In this document: positions 52,821 through 61,056 of the stretch, piece after piece
Layout: each line of letters begins with the position of its first letter
Position numbering within the stretch: the first letter of the stretch is position 1
Source of the DNA: an uncultured Allomuricauda sp.
Lineage (GTDB): Bacteria; Bacteroidota; Bacteroidia; Flavobacteriales; Flavobacteriaceae
Assembly (NCBI RefSeq): GCF_947495325.1
Contig: NZ_CANLYK010000001.1
Location: 124,001-188,000, forward strand
Direction: 5' to 3'
Length of the DNA: 64,000 nucleotides
The notes under the pieces: generated by a model
The model's input: the letters and a program-made list of their open reading frames with translations, nothing else
What the model was told of the DNA's origin: nothing
The model's database searches: none
Position numbers and translations under genes: made by a program

Positions 52821-53894
52821 ATGATAACTTTAAATCAACACAAAGCGAATGTTTACTCAAGGATAATGAGAACCTTTAGTGATGATAGTGCTCCAAAAAG
52901 CGCCTTTTCATCATGGTTTCCATCATTTACCACATTGGACCGATTGGTAAGCATTCAAGTTCGAAGAAACAGACAATTAATCTCTGTGGATGTCCAAAAA
53001 AATACTGGGGGTACAATCAATAAATTCAGTAACTATACTGAAAAAATGTATGAACCACCAGCATATATTGAAAAATTTGATTTTTCTACTACCCAATATC
53101 ACGATGTAACATTTGGTAATAACAATAACCCAAATATTAGTCAAGCGCATCGCATGATTTCTGAAGCTTCAGATAACTTATTGACCTTAAAGCACAAGGT
53201 ACAAAGAGCTATTGAAAAACAACGATCTCAGGTATTACAAACGGGTATTGTAACCCTTAAAAATGGTGATAATATTGACTTTAAACGCAAAGCTAATTCA
53301 TTGGTAGCGCTTACTGGAACAAGTGTTTGGTCAAATGCTGCGGGAACCCCCCTTACTGATATTGCCACGGGAATAAAATTCATCCGTCAGGAAGGAAAAT
53401 CGTCTTCAAGAAGTTTTGATTTGGTTATGGGTGAAGCAGCCTTTGCAAGCTTCATGTCCAATGCCCAGGTAAAAGAAGCTGCTGAGTTTAGACGAATCAA
53501 TATTTTAGAAATAGGCACTACTAAATTTGATAACACCACAGGACTTAATTACCATGGTAGAATTAGTACCAAGAATGGTAACGTTGACCTTTGGACTTAC
53601 GATGATTTCTATGAAGATCCTGCTGACACTTTTGTAGAATATGTGGAGCCTAAAAATGTGATTTTGTTACCCCGTGATTTTCAGGGAAACACAAGCTATG
53701 CGGGGATGCCACAAATTATGAGGGATAAATCAAATGCTGAATTTCCTGAATATATCCAACAACAAGAAGCTGAATTTTTCATGAACAATTGGATAGATGC
53801 CAATGTAAAAGCACATTGGTTTGAAATTGCCAGTAGTCCATTAGCAGTTCCAACATCTATTGATAGGGTTTGGACCGCTCAAGTAGAGGAGTAA
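52821..53894 (+). CDS. Major capsid protein (lambda gpE-like, HK97 fold)
   Basis: 357 residues, usual length. Features of the gpE family: RNRQLISVDVQKNTGG (about 52-67), PPAYIEKFDF (about 81-90), KHKVQRAIEKQRSQVLQTG (about 130-148) and the C-terminal WFEIASSPLAVPTSIDR. It forms the icosahedral shell. The gene ends 22 bases before a hairpin, which marks the end of the head-gene segment. Confidence 0.9.
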   Translation: MITLNQHKANVYSRIMRTFSDDSAPKSAFSSWFPSFTTLDRLVSIQVRRNRQLISVDVQKNTGGTINKFSNYTEKMYEPPAYIEKFDFSTTQYHDVTFGNNNNPNISQAHRMISEASDNLLTLKHKVQRAIEKQRSQVLQTGIVTLKNGDNIDFKRKANSLVALTGTSVWSNAAGTPLTDIATGIKFIRQEGKSSSRSFDLVMGEAAFASFMSNAQVKEAAEFRRINILEIGTTKFDNTTGLNYHGRISTKNGNVDLWTYDDFYEDPADTFVEYVEPKNVILLPRDFQGNTSYAGMPQIMRDKSNAEFPEYIQQQEAEFFMNNWIDANVKAHWFEIASSPLAVPTSIDRVWTAQVEE

Positions 53895-53915
53895 GTTTTT
53901 TCATTTTCATAAGTG

Positions 53916-53951
53916 TTAAAGACCCTATCGGTAAAAGGGTGGGGTCTTTAA
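53916..53951 (+). terminator. Hairpin after the capsid gene
   Basis: 10-bp stem TTAAAGACCC (53916-53925) with GGGTCTTTAA (53942-53951) around a 16-base loop; no long T-run follows. Possible attenuator or processing site downstream of the major capsid gene. Confidence 0.5.
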
Positions 53952-53992
53952 AATCAATCAAAGTCGGACAAATCAAGGTAAAATTTGAAGAA

Positions 53993-54397
53993 ATGACTAT
54001 TAAACAAGTGCTCTTAATGATTCTAGTAGTAGCTGCTAGTTTCACGGGATTCAGTCACACTACAACTGACTTGGAGCAAAATTCAAACATCATGGTATCT
54101 GATGATATCACATTTAATGTAGTAATTGATATTTCAGATTTAGGCACTAACACTTTAGCCATTACCACGCCGAGCGAGGTCAAAGAAGTAATTGCTAGTG
54201 ACTATTTGTATATCAACAATCAAACCCTGGAAGAAAGTGCTATTGAATTATCCTTAACCCACAAGTCGGAAATGGATAATCAAAGGCAATCTCAAACGGT
54301 AAAATTTAAGAAAAATACAAAAAGTAAGTTTTGGACAACACCAATTGATAACTATTTAAGAAACCCAAGAGATGGGTTGAGTTATAATTTGTTGTAA
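53993..54397 (+). CDS. Secreted hypothetical protein (moron-like)
   Basis: 134 residues from ATG 53993 (an in-frame ATG at 53870 lies inside the capsid gene). N-terminal signal peptide MTIKQVLLMILVVAASFTGF; the mature part is beta-rich with a basic C-terminus. A secreted protein has no place in a virion head-tail operon, and hairpins lie on both sides (53916-53951, 54415-54443), so it looks like an inserted accessory (moron) gene. Its style resembles small exported proteins of flavobacterial chromosomes. Function unknown. Confidence 0.65.
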   Translation: MTIKQVLLMILVVAASFTGFSHTTTDLEQNSNIMVSDDITFNVVIDISDLGTNTLAITTPSEVKEVIASDYLYINNQTLEESAIELSLTHKSEMDNQRQSQTVKFKKNTKSKFWTTPIDNYLRNPRDGLSYNLL

Positions 54398-54414
54398 GTC
54401 AAAACAAATAAGCA

Positions 54415-54443
54415 AAAAAGGCTTTGATTGTCAAAGCCTTTTT
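54415..54443 (+). terminator. Strong terminator after the secreted-protein gene
   Basis: Perfect 13-bp stem AAAAAGGCTTTGA (54415-54427) with TCAAAGCCTTTTT (54431-54443), loop TTG, ending in five T. It lies 17 bases past the secreted-protein stop codon and 5 bases before the tRNA. Confidence 0.88.
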
Positions 54444-54448
54444 GAAAT

Positions 54449-54521
54449 CGCGGAGTAGAGCAGTAGGTAGCTCGTTGGGCTCATAACCCAGAGGTCACTG
54501 GTTCGAGTCCAGTCTCCGCAA
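54449..54521 (+). tRNA. tRNA-fMet (initiator type, anticodon CAT), phage-encoded
   Basis: 73 bases, cloverleaf complete. Anticodon CAT in GGG-CTCATAA-CCC. It shows the two hallmarks of initiators: a C1-A72 non-pair (C54449 with A54520) and three G-C pairs (G29-31/C39-41) in the anticodon stem. Acceptor CGCGGAG/CTCCGCA, T-arm ACTGG-TTCGAGT-CCAGT, discriminator A521. CCA is not encoded. It lies between a moron-like gene and the next head gene, far from the host tRNA cluster. Confidence 0.9.
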
Positions 54522-54543
54522 CAAACATTAAAACGTTTTTATT

Positions 54544-54981
54544 ATGTATAAAATAGCTTGTTTGGCACACGCCATCAAAGGAAATCGAGTTGCAAAATTT
54601 GGTGAAATAGTTTCTGAAAAAGACCTTAACGGCAATGCTAAAGTCCTAATAGAAAAAGGGTTCATTAAAGAGGCCACCAAATCGGAAATCGAAGCTGCTA
54701 AAAAAGGCAAAACGGATGACGGTTCTCAGAAAAATGGTAGAGAAAAGAAACTTTCAAAAATGAACACTGCTGAATTGGAGGCAAAGGCCAAAGAGTTGGG
54801 AGTTGAATTTTCACCGGAAGATACAACCAATGCAAAAAAGGCCACCGCAATACAAGCGTTCATTGACGCAAAAGATGCCCGTGAAAATTTGGAGGCAAAG
54901 GCCAAAGAACTTAAGGTAGATTTTTCAGAAGAAACTTCTAACGAAGATCTACAAAAAGCCATAGACGCAGTTAACAACTAG
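54544..54981 (+). CDS. Phage structural or head-completion protein with LEM/SAP-like repeats
   Basis: 145 residues. Two similar C-terminal units, LEAKAKELGVEFS (about 80) and LEAKAKELKVDFS (about 119), followed by short helices, resemble HeH/SAP-type motifs found in phage head-tail proteins. Highly charged and helical. The N-terminus MYKIACLAHAIKGNRVAKFG starts 22 bases after the tRNA. Function inferred from position only. Confidence 0.6.
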   Translation: MYKIACLAHAIKGNRVAKFGEIVSEKDLNGNAKVLIEKGFIKEATKSEIEAAKKGKTDDGSQKNGREKKLSKMNTAELEAKAKELGVEFSPEDTTNAKKATAIQAFIDAKDARENLEAKAKELKVDFSEETSNEDLQKAIDAVNN

Positions 54982-54984
54982 TCT

Positions 54985-55365
54985 ATGTCCGGTAATATTT
55001 TACAATCAGCCAGGGAAGATGTCAAAAAAATACTCTCCTCGGGTGGATTTGAAGAAGATATTACATTAAGTACGCCTGATGGTGCAACTACCATCAACAC
55101 TAAGGGATTGGCCACGAAACACCATATCACTTTTGAAATGGATGGCCCAATCAATAGTAAAAACGCTCATATATGTATTGATGAATCTGATATAGTCGAC
55201 AAGAATTATGTTGTTCGCAATAATGATGGAGAGGTCAATTTATTAAACCACAGGGTTGAAGTCTCCGATAATACCGGAGAAAAGAAGAAGTATTTGATAA
55301 AGGAGAATTTTCCAAATGAAACTTTGGGACTTATTATTTGTGTTCTAGAAGACTTTGTAAGCTAA
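54985..55365 (+). CDS. Hypothetical head-tail joining region protein
   Basis: 126 residues, beta-rich; GGFEEDITLSTPDGATTI (about 20-37) and the GPINSKNAHICIDE stretch suggest a small head-tail connector or neck protein as found at this place in myoviruses, but no family is certain. Its stop overlaps the next start (TAATG). Confidence 0.6.
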   Translation: MSGNILQSAREDVKKILSSGGFEEDITLSTPDGATTINTKGLATKHHITFEMDGPINSKNAHICIDESDIVDKNYVVRNNDGEVNLLNHRVEVSDNTGEKKKYLIKENFPNETLGLIICVLEDFVS

Positions 55366-55964
55366 TGCCAGTTATAACGGAAGAAATACCAAAGCAGGGG
55401 TTTGAAATTGTTGGAGAACAAGTTGGCGCCATTGTCGCAATGGAGATCGAAAACCAACGAACCTTAAAGAATTTATCTGAGTCACTTGGAATGTTTTATG
55501 AACGTGATTCCCCTTATGATAAATCAGAAAAGGTTATGATAAATACCCGATATGATGGGACCAATTTTGATAACCGTACTCAAAGCAACGCAAACGCTCC
55601 TTCGACTTTTCATATAGATGTGTATGCACACAGTCCGTCAAAGGATAACCAGAGAGGAGATGGTATATCGGTGGCATTGGTAAAACAATATTTGGGGATG
55701 ATAAGGTATATTTTTTCTTCCACGAAATACAAGAGCTTGTTATTGCCGGCACCAACCATTGGCAGGGTGTATATAGAGCAAATCCAGATGTATGATTTAG
55801 AGGCCAACCAAGATGCCAAAAACATTCGAATGGGTCGCTTGGTCCTTATGGTCCAACTTTATGAAACCCAAGAATTGTGGGAAGCAACAACTCTTACGGG
55901 CAATGACACTGGGGTTAGATTGGCAGAAGCAGATTCTGGATATAAATATGAATTAACAAATTAA
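55365..55964 (+). CDS. Hypothetical neck/tail-completion protein
   Basis: 199 residues from ATG 55365. Mixed alpha/beta, rich in Asp/Asn loops (DSPYDKSEKVMINTRYDG); no motif recognised. Directly upstream of the tail sheath, the place of tail-completion proteins in contractile phages; that role is inferred from order. Confidence 0.6.
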   Translation: MPVITEEIPKQGFEIVGEQVGAIVAMEIENQRTLKNLSESLGMFYERDSPYDKSEKVMINTRYDGTNFDNRTQSNANAPSTFHIDVYAHSPSKDNQRGDGISVALVKQYLGMIRYIFSSTKYKSLLLPAPTIGRVYIEQIQMYDLEANQDAKNIRMGRLVLMVQLYETQELWEATTLTGNDTGVRLAEADSGYKYELTN

Positions 55965-55986
55965 GTAATACCAAAAAACAATTAAA

Positions 55987-57504
55987 ATGGGTACAATATC
56001 AACTGCGGTGGGCTTGGAGAGAAAATCTAGGACATCAGGATACAAAATCAACAAAGGGTTTTTCAGCAACGATCCAGAAAATCTTCCACAGATCATTGCG
56101 GTTTTAGGTGAGGCAAACACAGCCAATCAAACGGGATTGGATGTAAACCCCAAAGAAATAACTTCAGCAAAACAAGCTGCTGAACTATATGGCTATGGTA
56201 GTCCACTGCATCAAATGTTCAGAATTCTTAGACCACTCTCAGGTGATGGTGTAGGGGGAATCCCTACGGTTGCTTTTCCACAATTAAGTGATGTAGCCGC
56301 AACCGCAACCGATCACGAATGGACCGTAACAGGAACTGCCACTGCAAATGCCACACACACTATTAGGGTTGCAGGTAGGGAATCCCTGGACTTTCAAGAA
56401 TATAAGTTCAGTGTTGTCACTGGAGACAACGCAACGGCAGTTGCAACCAAGATAAAAGACGCTATAAATGCTGTATTGGGATCTCCAGTAACAGCTGAGA
56501 ACGTTGCTGGGGTTGTCACCATAACAACCAAATGGGCAGGACTTACTTCAGCATCCCTTAAAACTGGGATTGAGTTTACAAATGCTGCAGGTATATCATA
56601 TTCTAAATCCGATGAGACACTTGGGGCGGGATCAGTTTCTTTATCAGATGCCTTAAACCTGTTCAATGATACATGGTATACATTGGTAATCAACCAATAT
56701 GGCACCGCCACACTGGATGCATTGGAGGCTTTCAATGGTGTCCCAGATCCTGATTCTCCTATCGGAAGATATGATGGTCAAATATTCAAACCTTTTATGG
56801 CCTTTTTTGGTAGTGTATTGGATGACAAAGATGATATTGTGGCGATTACTGATGTAGCCGCACGGCAAGATCAAGTAACAAATGTATTGTGTCCAGCACC
56901 TAAGTCCGATGGTTTCCCATGGGAAGCCGCAGCGAATGTTGTAACCTTATTTGCTAGGATTGCCCAGGACACCCCTCACTTGGATATTAACAATAAGTCA
57001 TATCCTGATATGCCAGTTCCCACAGATGGACAAATTGGAGATATGGCCAATTATGAGAATAGAGATTTCCTGGTTAAAAAAGGCTCATCTACCATAACAT
57101 TGGAAAACGGTAAATATACGGTACAGGACTTAGTGACCACTTATCATCCTGATGGAGAAAGCCCATTGCAATATGCATATGCCCGTAACCTAAACCTCGA
57201 TTTTAATGTCAGTGATAATTATCGCACTCTTGAGAATCTTTTTGTAAAAGATCATGTATTGGTACAGGATGATCAGGTGACTGATGTTGCAAAGGCAATT
57301 AAGCCCAAGGAATGGAAAGCAAGAATACAGGAATTGTTTATTGATTTAGCCGAAAAAGCATTGATTAACAGTCCGGATTTTTCGAAAGAGAGTTTGGTTG
57401 TTCAGATCAGCACTGTTAACCCAAACAGATTTGAAACTTTCTTTAGATATAAAAGAACAGGGATAGCCCGTATAGAATCAACCGATGTAGAAGCCGGTTT
57501 TTAA
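55987..57504 (+). CDS. Contractile tail sheath protein
   Basis: 505 residues, family length. The C-terminal half contains the conserved sheath core, including FPWEAAANVVTLFARIAQDT, YPDMPVPTDGQIGDMANYEN and SPLQYAYARNLNLDFNVSDN segments; the final strand (FETFFRYKRTGIARIES) inserts into neighbouring subunits in known sheaths. It contracts to drive DNA injection and shows the phage is a myovirus type. Large variable N-terminal insert at about 110-230. Confidence 0.88.
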   Translation: MGTISTAVGLERKSRTSGYKINKGFFSNDPENLPQIIAVLGEANTANQTGLDVNPKEITSAKQAAELYGYGSPLHQMFRILRPLSGDGVGGIPTVAFPQLSDVAATATDHEWTVTGTATANATHTIRVAGRESLDFQEYKFSVVTGDNATAVATKIKDAINAVLGSPVTAENVAGVVTITTKWAGLTSASLKTGIEFTNAAGISYSKSDETLGAGSVSLSDALNLFNDTWYTLVINQYGTATLDALEAFNGVPDPDSPIGRYDGQIFKPFMAFFGSVLDDKDDIVAITDVAARQDQVTNVLCPAPKSDGFPWEAAANVVTLFARIAQDTPHLDINNKSYPDMPVPTDGQIGDMANYENRDFLVKKGSSTITLENGKYTVQDLVTTYHPDGESPLQYAYARNLNLDFNVSDNYRTLENLFVKDHVLVQDDQVTDVAKAIKPKEWKARIQELFIDLAEKALINSPDFSKESLVVQISTVNPNRFETFFRYKRTGIARIESTDVEAGF

Positions 57505-57528
57505 CAGTAACAAATAAAATAAAAAATT

Positions 57529-57936
57529 ATGCCAACATATTCTGGAGGAGACGTAGAAGAAATAGTATGCAAACACTCATTGGGTACATTTCGATTTCAA
57601 GCAAAAGCAAATGAGGATTTTACTATAAACCCTGGAGGTTTCAGATCTGATGATGATGATGATGCTATTACCGGAGGTGGTCAGATGATAGATAAAATCA
57701 ACAGGAAAAGGTGGTCCATAGAGGGACCCGTAGCGGTTGATACGGCGTCTGAAAACGAAAGCAAAAATCTACCATTGCTCTCTAAATCAGCTGAGTTGGG
57801 AGTATGGACCATAAGTTTATCCAATGGCACCGTATACAAGGGCACAGGAAAACCTGTTGGAGATCTTAATTTTGGGACCAATGAGGTGCAAATGCCACTA
57901 AAAGTGGCAGGAGGTGGAATATTAGAACCGATTTAA
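57529..57936 (+). CDS. Tail tube protein
   Basis: 135 residues, beta-rich, with GTFRFQAKANEDFTINPGGF (about 19-38), an acidic loop SDDDDDAI and the C-terminal NFGTNEVQMPLKVAG. The size and position directly after the sheath fit the inner tube of contractile tails (gpFII/gpM-like). A hairpin (57959-57981) follows. Confidence 0.82.
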   Translation: MPTYSGGDVEEIVCKHSLGTFRFQAKANEDFTINPGGFRSDDDDDAITGGGQMIDKINRKRWSIEGPVAVDTASENESKNLPLLSKSAELGVWTISLSNGTVYKGTGKPVGDLNFGTNEVQMPLKVAGGGILEPI

Positions 57937-57958
57937 AGACCTCTAATTTATAGCAATC

Positions 57959-57981
57959 AAGGCGGGTATACCCCGCCTTTT
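57959..57981 (+). terminator. Hairpin after the tail tube gene
   Basis: Stem AAGGCGGG (57959-57966) with CCCGCCTT (57972-57979), loop TATAC, followed by TT. It may set the tube to chaperone ratio by partial termination. Confidence 0.6.
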
Positions 57982-57995
57982 AAATAAACAAGAAA

Positions 57996-58442
57996 ATGGA
58001 AAAAGTAAAGAAACCGGCTATTAGTGAAGAAATGGCCATTAAAGAATTTGTTGAATTTTTAAAACCCTACAAAAAAAGGGACTATCGCAAAGGAAATTTG
58101 ACCACTGAAAAGATATTGGATGAGTATCCAAATGTTATTGATTCAATAATGGATGGGCTTTTGTTATTAAAAGAAAAATCCGGACCAAAATTGATTTTGC
58201 GCGTTCCAATAGAAACTGAGGGCAAGAATGAAGCTCTATCGGTTAAGGAAGTAATTTTTAAAACAAGGGTAAAACCATCTGATGTTGTTCGCTTAATGGA
58301 TGGAATCAATCCCCAGACACAAACAGCAAAGTATGTGATGAGATTTTTGAGGCACCTAACGGGTCTGGCACAAGGGGAGATTGACAATATGGACCAAGAG
58401 GACTATGAAACCCTCAATCAATTATCATCGGTTTTTCAGTAG
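57996..58442 (+). CDS. Tail assembly chaperone (gpE/gp41-like)
   Basis: 148 residues, mostly helical, with KPSDVVRLMDGINPQ (about 92-106) and FLRHLTGLAQGEIDNM near the C-terminus, like phage tail-assembly proteins of the P2 gpE / Mu gp41 position. It sits between tube and tape measure, the hallmark position of the frameshifting chaperone. Its -1 frame is open from 58409 across its stop codon and continues into the downstream gpE'-like frame (58469-58636). Confidence 0.78.
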   Translation: MEKVKKPAISEEMAIKEFVEFLKPYKKRDYRKGNLTTEKILDEYPNVIDSIMDGLLLLKEKSGPKLILRVPIETEGKNEALSVKEVIFKTRVKPSDVVRLMDGINPQTQTAKYVMRFLRHLTGLAQGEIDNMDQEDYETLNQLSSVFQ

Positions 58443-58636
58443 GGTGGACCCTAGAGAGCATAACCAATATGATCATTACGGTCGTCAGGTATTACAAATG
58501 GCCACCACCCATAGTTGAAAACCTTTATTTGGATGATTTTGATTACAATGGTTTAGAGTTTTGGTTCAATGATGCAAAGGACCAAGATAAAAAGACAAAA
58601 GAATTATTAAATAATAAAAATGGCCGCAGGACTTAA
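58409..58636 (+). CDS. Tail chaperone C-terminal frameshift extension (gpE'-like)
   Basis: Reading frame in -1 relative to the chaperone; open from 58409 to the stop at 58634-58636. It can also start at the ATG 58469 (55 aa). The segment YYKWPPPIVENLYLDDFDYN followed by LEFWFNDAKD matches the P2 GpE' pattern (..Wpp....l...eL..W...A). A likely slip occurs near GGTTTTTC (58430-58437), just before the upstream stop. The product would be about 210 aa of E+E'. It overlaps the tape measure start. Slip site and efficiency are not proven. Confidence 0.6.
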   Translation, partial: NPQSIIIGFSVGWTLESITNMIITVVRYYKWPPPIVENLYLDDFDYNGLEFWFNDAKDQDKKTKELLNNKNGRRT

Positions 58637-60578
58637 AATACCGACCCAGTTTACTGCTATTGATAAGTTTTCCCATGTACTTAGTAAAATGGGAAAAGGA
58701 ATACGTCATTTTTCCAAAGTTGGTATTGCCGGTGTTCAGCGCTTTGACAAAAAAGTGTCCAATGTGTTCAATAAAATGGGCCGGCTCACCAGATTGGCCC
58801 TGGGCGTGGGTATTGGCACAATATTTCTCAATGCCACTGGGGATATAAAAACATTTGAGACCAATCTTGTAGGTGTTGGCAAAACAACGGGGCTTGCCGG
58901 TAAAGGGTTACACCAATTAGGTCAGGATACCATTGAGGCATCAAACTCCATGAGGGGCATCCAAACCAACAAGCTATTGGAGCTTGGTGGTGTTGCAGGA
59001 CAATTGGGAATAACCGGTAGCAAAAACATCTTAAAATTCTCAACCAATTTAGCAAAATTGGAAAAAGCCTCAGATATCCAAGGAGCCGAAGGAGCTGCAT
59101 CCATAGCACGTCTCTTGAACATTACGGGAGAAGGACCAAGTGTGGTTGATAGGTTTTCAGCTTCCCTGGTTGGCCTTGGTAACACATCGGCCGCAACTGA
59201 GAGCGAAATATTGAGCGTTGCCAACGAGGTGGCGCGATCAACAGCTGCCTATAGATTGAACTCAAAGGAAATATTGGGAATGTCCGCTGCATTGGCAAAT
59301 ATGGGGGTGTCTCCAGAAGCTGCAGGTAGTGCAATCGGTAAAACATTCATTGGAATTGAAAAGGCAACCATTAAGGGAGGTTCAAAGCTCAGGGCCTATG
59401 CAAAGGTCATGGGAGTTACCTCTAATGAGGTCAAATCCTTATTTGGAAGTGACAAACAGGCGGCCTTCAATAAGTTATTGGAAGGGCTTAATAAAATAAG
59501 CAAATCCGGGGGAAGCGTAACCAAGGCCATGGATAATTTAGGGATATCAGATACCAGGGTATTGAAGGGAATAATTCCTTTGGCAACAAATTACGACACT
59601 TTGATTTCTAAGTTAAGACTTGCCAATGATGAATACAATAAAAATACCGCATTAAACAACGAGTTTACAACAGCCTCAAAAACCGTACAAACAGCATTGG
59701 ATGACATTGCAAAGAGATTTACCAATGTTTTATTAAAAACAGCGACTGCAGGTAGTGGACTGTCCAACGTACAGAATATTCTATTCTTTGTTGCCGATAA
59801 CATGGAAACTGTTGTAGTTGTCGGAGCAACCCTAATGGGTATGTTTGGTTTAATGAAGACAATAGTCATGGGTTCTCAAATTGCAATGGCAGCATATAAC
59901 ATTGTGCTAGGAGTTCATGGGGCTATACAAGGCGCTGCATCCATTGCTATTGGAAAGAGTGCAATAGCATTAGGGGCATATAAAGTTGCCATGGGCATAA
60001 GTACAGCGGTAACTTGGCTGGCTACTGCCGCTACAACCGCATTCGGGGTTGCCTTGAATCTAGGACTTTGGCCCATATTGGCAATTATTGCCGCAATAGC
60101 AGCTGTAGTTGCTATTTTCTACTATTGGGACGATATAACCGCATGGTTTGGAAAGCAATGGAAAAAATTCACATCATGGATCGGTGATGCTTGGAACAGT
60201 GTGGTCGAATGGTTTAAGGAATTTGATTTTATAGGTTTTTTCAAAGGAATTGGCCAAAGTATACTAAAGTTCTTATTGACACCGATGAGAATGATGCTGA
60301 AGCTGGCCAGTGGCATCCCAGGTAAGATTGGGAATATGGCAAAGGGAGCCTTGGATAAGATCAACCAGCTTACAGGAGATGGTGAGATAGCGGTAAAAGA
60401 TGCCCGTGAACCATTGGATTCCCCTGAGCTTAACAATGCCCGTGTTACCCAAGAGAGCATTGAAACTAGTAAAGTCGATTTAAATGTGATTGATCGCGGA
60501 AACAATGTTGATAGTATAGAACCATCCGGACCACTGGCACCGGGACTTAAAATAACCCACACTCAAGGAGCATTCTAA
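58620..60578 (+). CDS. Phage tail tape measure protein
   Basis: 652 residues. N-terminal helical TP901-type region (about 75-330, with ALANMGVSPEAAGSAIGKTF near 221), central hydrophobic segments (about 390-500, MAAYNIVLGVHGAIQGAASI and VALNLGLWPILAIIAAIAAV), and a WFGKQWKKF region. It sets tail length and is ejected during infection. The short length predicts a short tail. Its stop is one base before the gp46-like gene, with no hub or spike gene in between. Confidence 0.88.
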   Translation: MAAGLKIPTQFTAIDKFSHVLSKMGKGIRHFSKVGIAGVQRFDKKVSNVFNKMGRLTRLALGVGIGTIFLNATGDIKTFETNLVGVGKTTGLAGKGLHQLGQDTIEASNSMRGIQTNKLLELGGVAGQLGITGSKNILKFSTNLAKLEKASDIQGAEGAASIARLLNITGEGPSVVDRFSASLVGLGNTSAATESEILSVANEVARSTAAYRLNSKEILGMSAALANMGVSPEAAGSAIGKTFIGIEKATIKGGSKLRAYAKVMGVTSNEVKSLFGSDKQAAFNKLLEGLNKISKSGGSVTKAMDNLGISDTRVLKGIIPLATNYDTLISKLRLANDEYNKNTALNNEFTTASKTVQTALDDIAKRFTNVLLKTATAGSGLSNVQNILFFVADNMETVVVVGATLMGMFGLMKTIVMGSQIAMAAYNIVLGVHGAIQGAASIAIGKSAIALGAYKVAMGISTAVTWLATAATTAFGVALNLGLWPILAIIAAIAAVVAIFYYWDDITAWFGKQWKKFTSWIGDAWNSVVEWFKEFDFIGFFKGIGQSILKFLLTPMRMMLKLASGIPGKIGNMAKGALDKINQLTGDGEIAVKDAREPLDSPELNNARVTQESIETSKVDLNVIDRGNNVDSIEPSGPLAPGLKITHTQGAF

Positions 60579-60579
60579 T

Positions 60580-61056
60580 ATGACAAAAGACCTTCAATTA
60601 TCGGAGTTTGGAAGTGGTGGTGATGTCACATTGGCCGCCAACGACCTGATTTTAACTGAGGAGCTTTTGCAGATGGCTTATTTAGCCATGTTTGGAGGAA
60701 ATAAAGAAGCATCCACAAAGGGGAATGAACTGGAATCAGAAGAGCGTTTGGATTGGTGGGGAAATTCATTGTTATGGTCCCAAACCCCACAAAAACAGAT
60801 GAACAGTTATACTGAGCAAATTTTGGAAACTGTTGTTCTGAACAGTGCGGGAAGGTTGGAAATAAAGAGGGCAGTGGAGAAGGATTTAGAGTTTTTGTCC
60901 AATATAGCCGAGGTAACGGTTGAGGTTTCAATCCTAACAACAGACCGCGTAGAGATTGCTGTTGGCCTCAAGAGGTTGAGCAATCTGGAAGAAAAAAACC
61001 TACAGCTCATTTTTGATAATGCAGTTAATGCAGTAATCATAGAAAAAGAGATATGA
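60580..61056 (+). CDS. Baseplate protein, Mu gp46 / GpW-like family
   Basis: 158 residues; contains the gp46-type pattern LDWWGNSLLWSQTPQKQMNS (about 52-71) and a C-terminal beta portion (TVEVSILTTDRVEIAVGLKR). It links hub and J-protein in contractile baseplates. Overlaps the J gene by 4 bases. Confidence 0.8.
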   Translation: MTKDLQLSEFGSGGDVTLAANDLILTEELLQMAYLAMFGGNKEASTKGNELESEERLDWWGNSLLWSQTPQKQMNSYTEQILETVVLNSAGRLEIKRAVEKDLEFLSNIAEVTVEVSILTTDRVEIAVGLKRLSNLEEKNLQLIFDNAVNAVIIEKEI

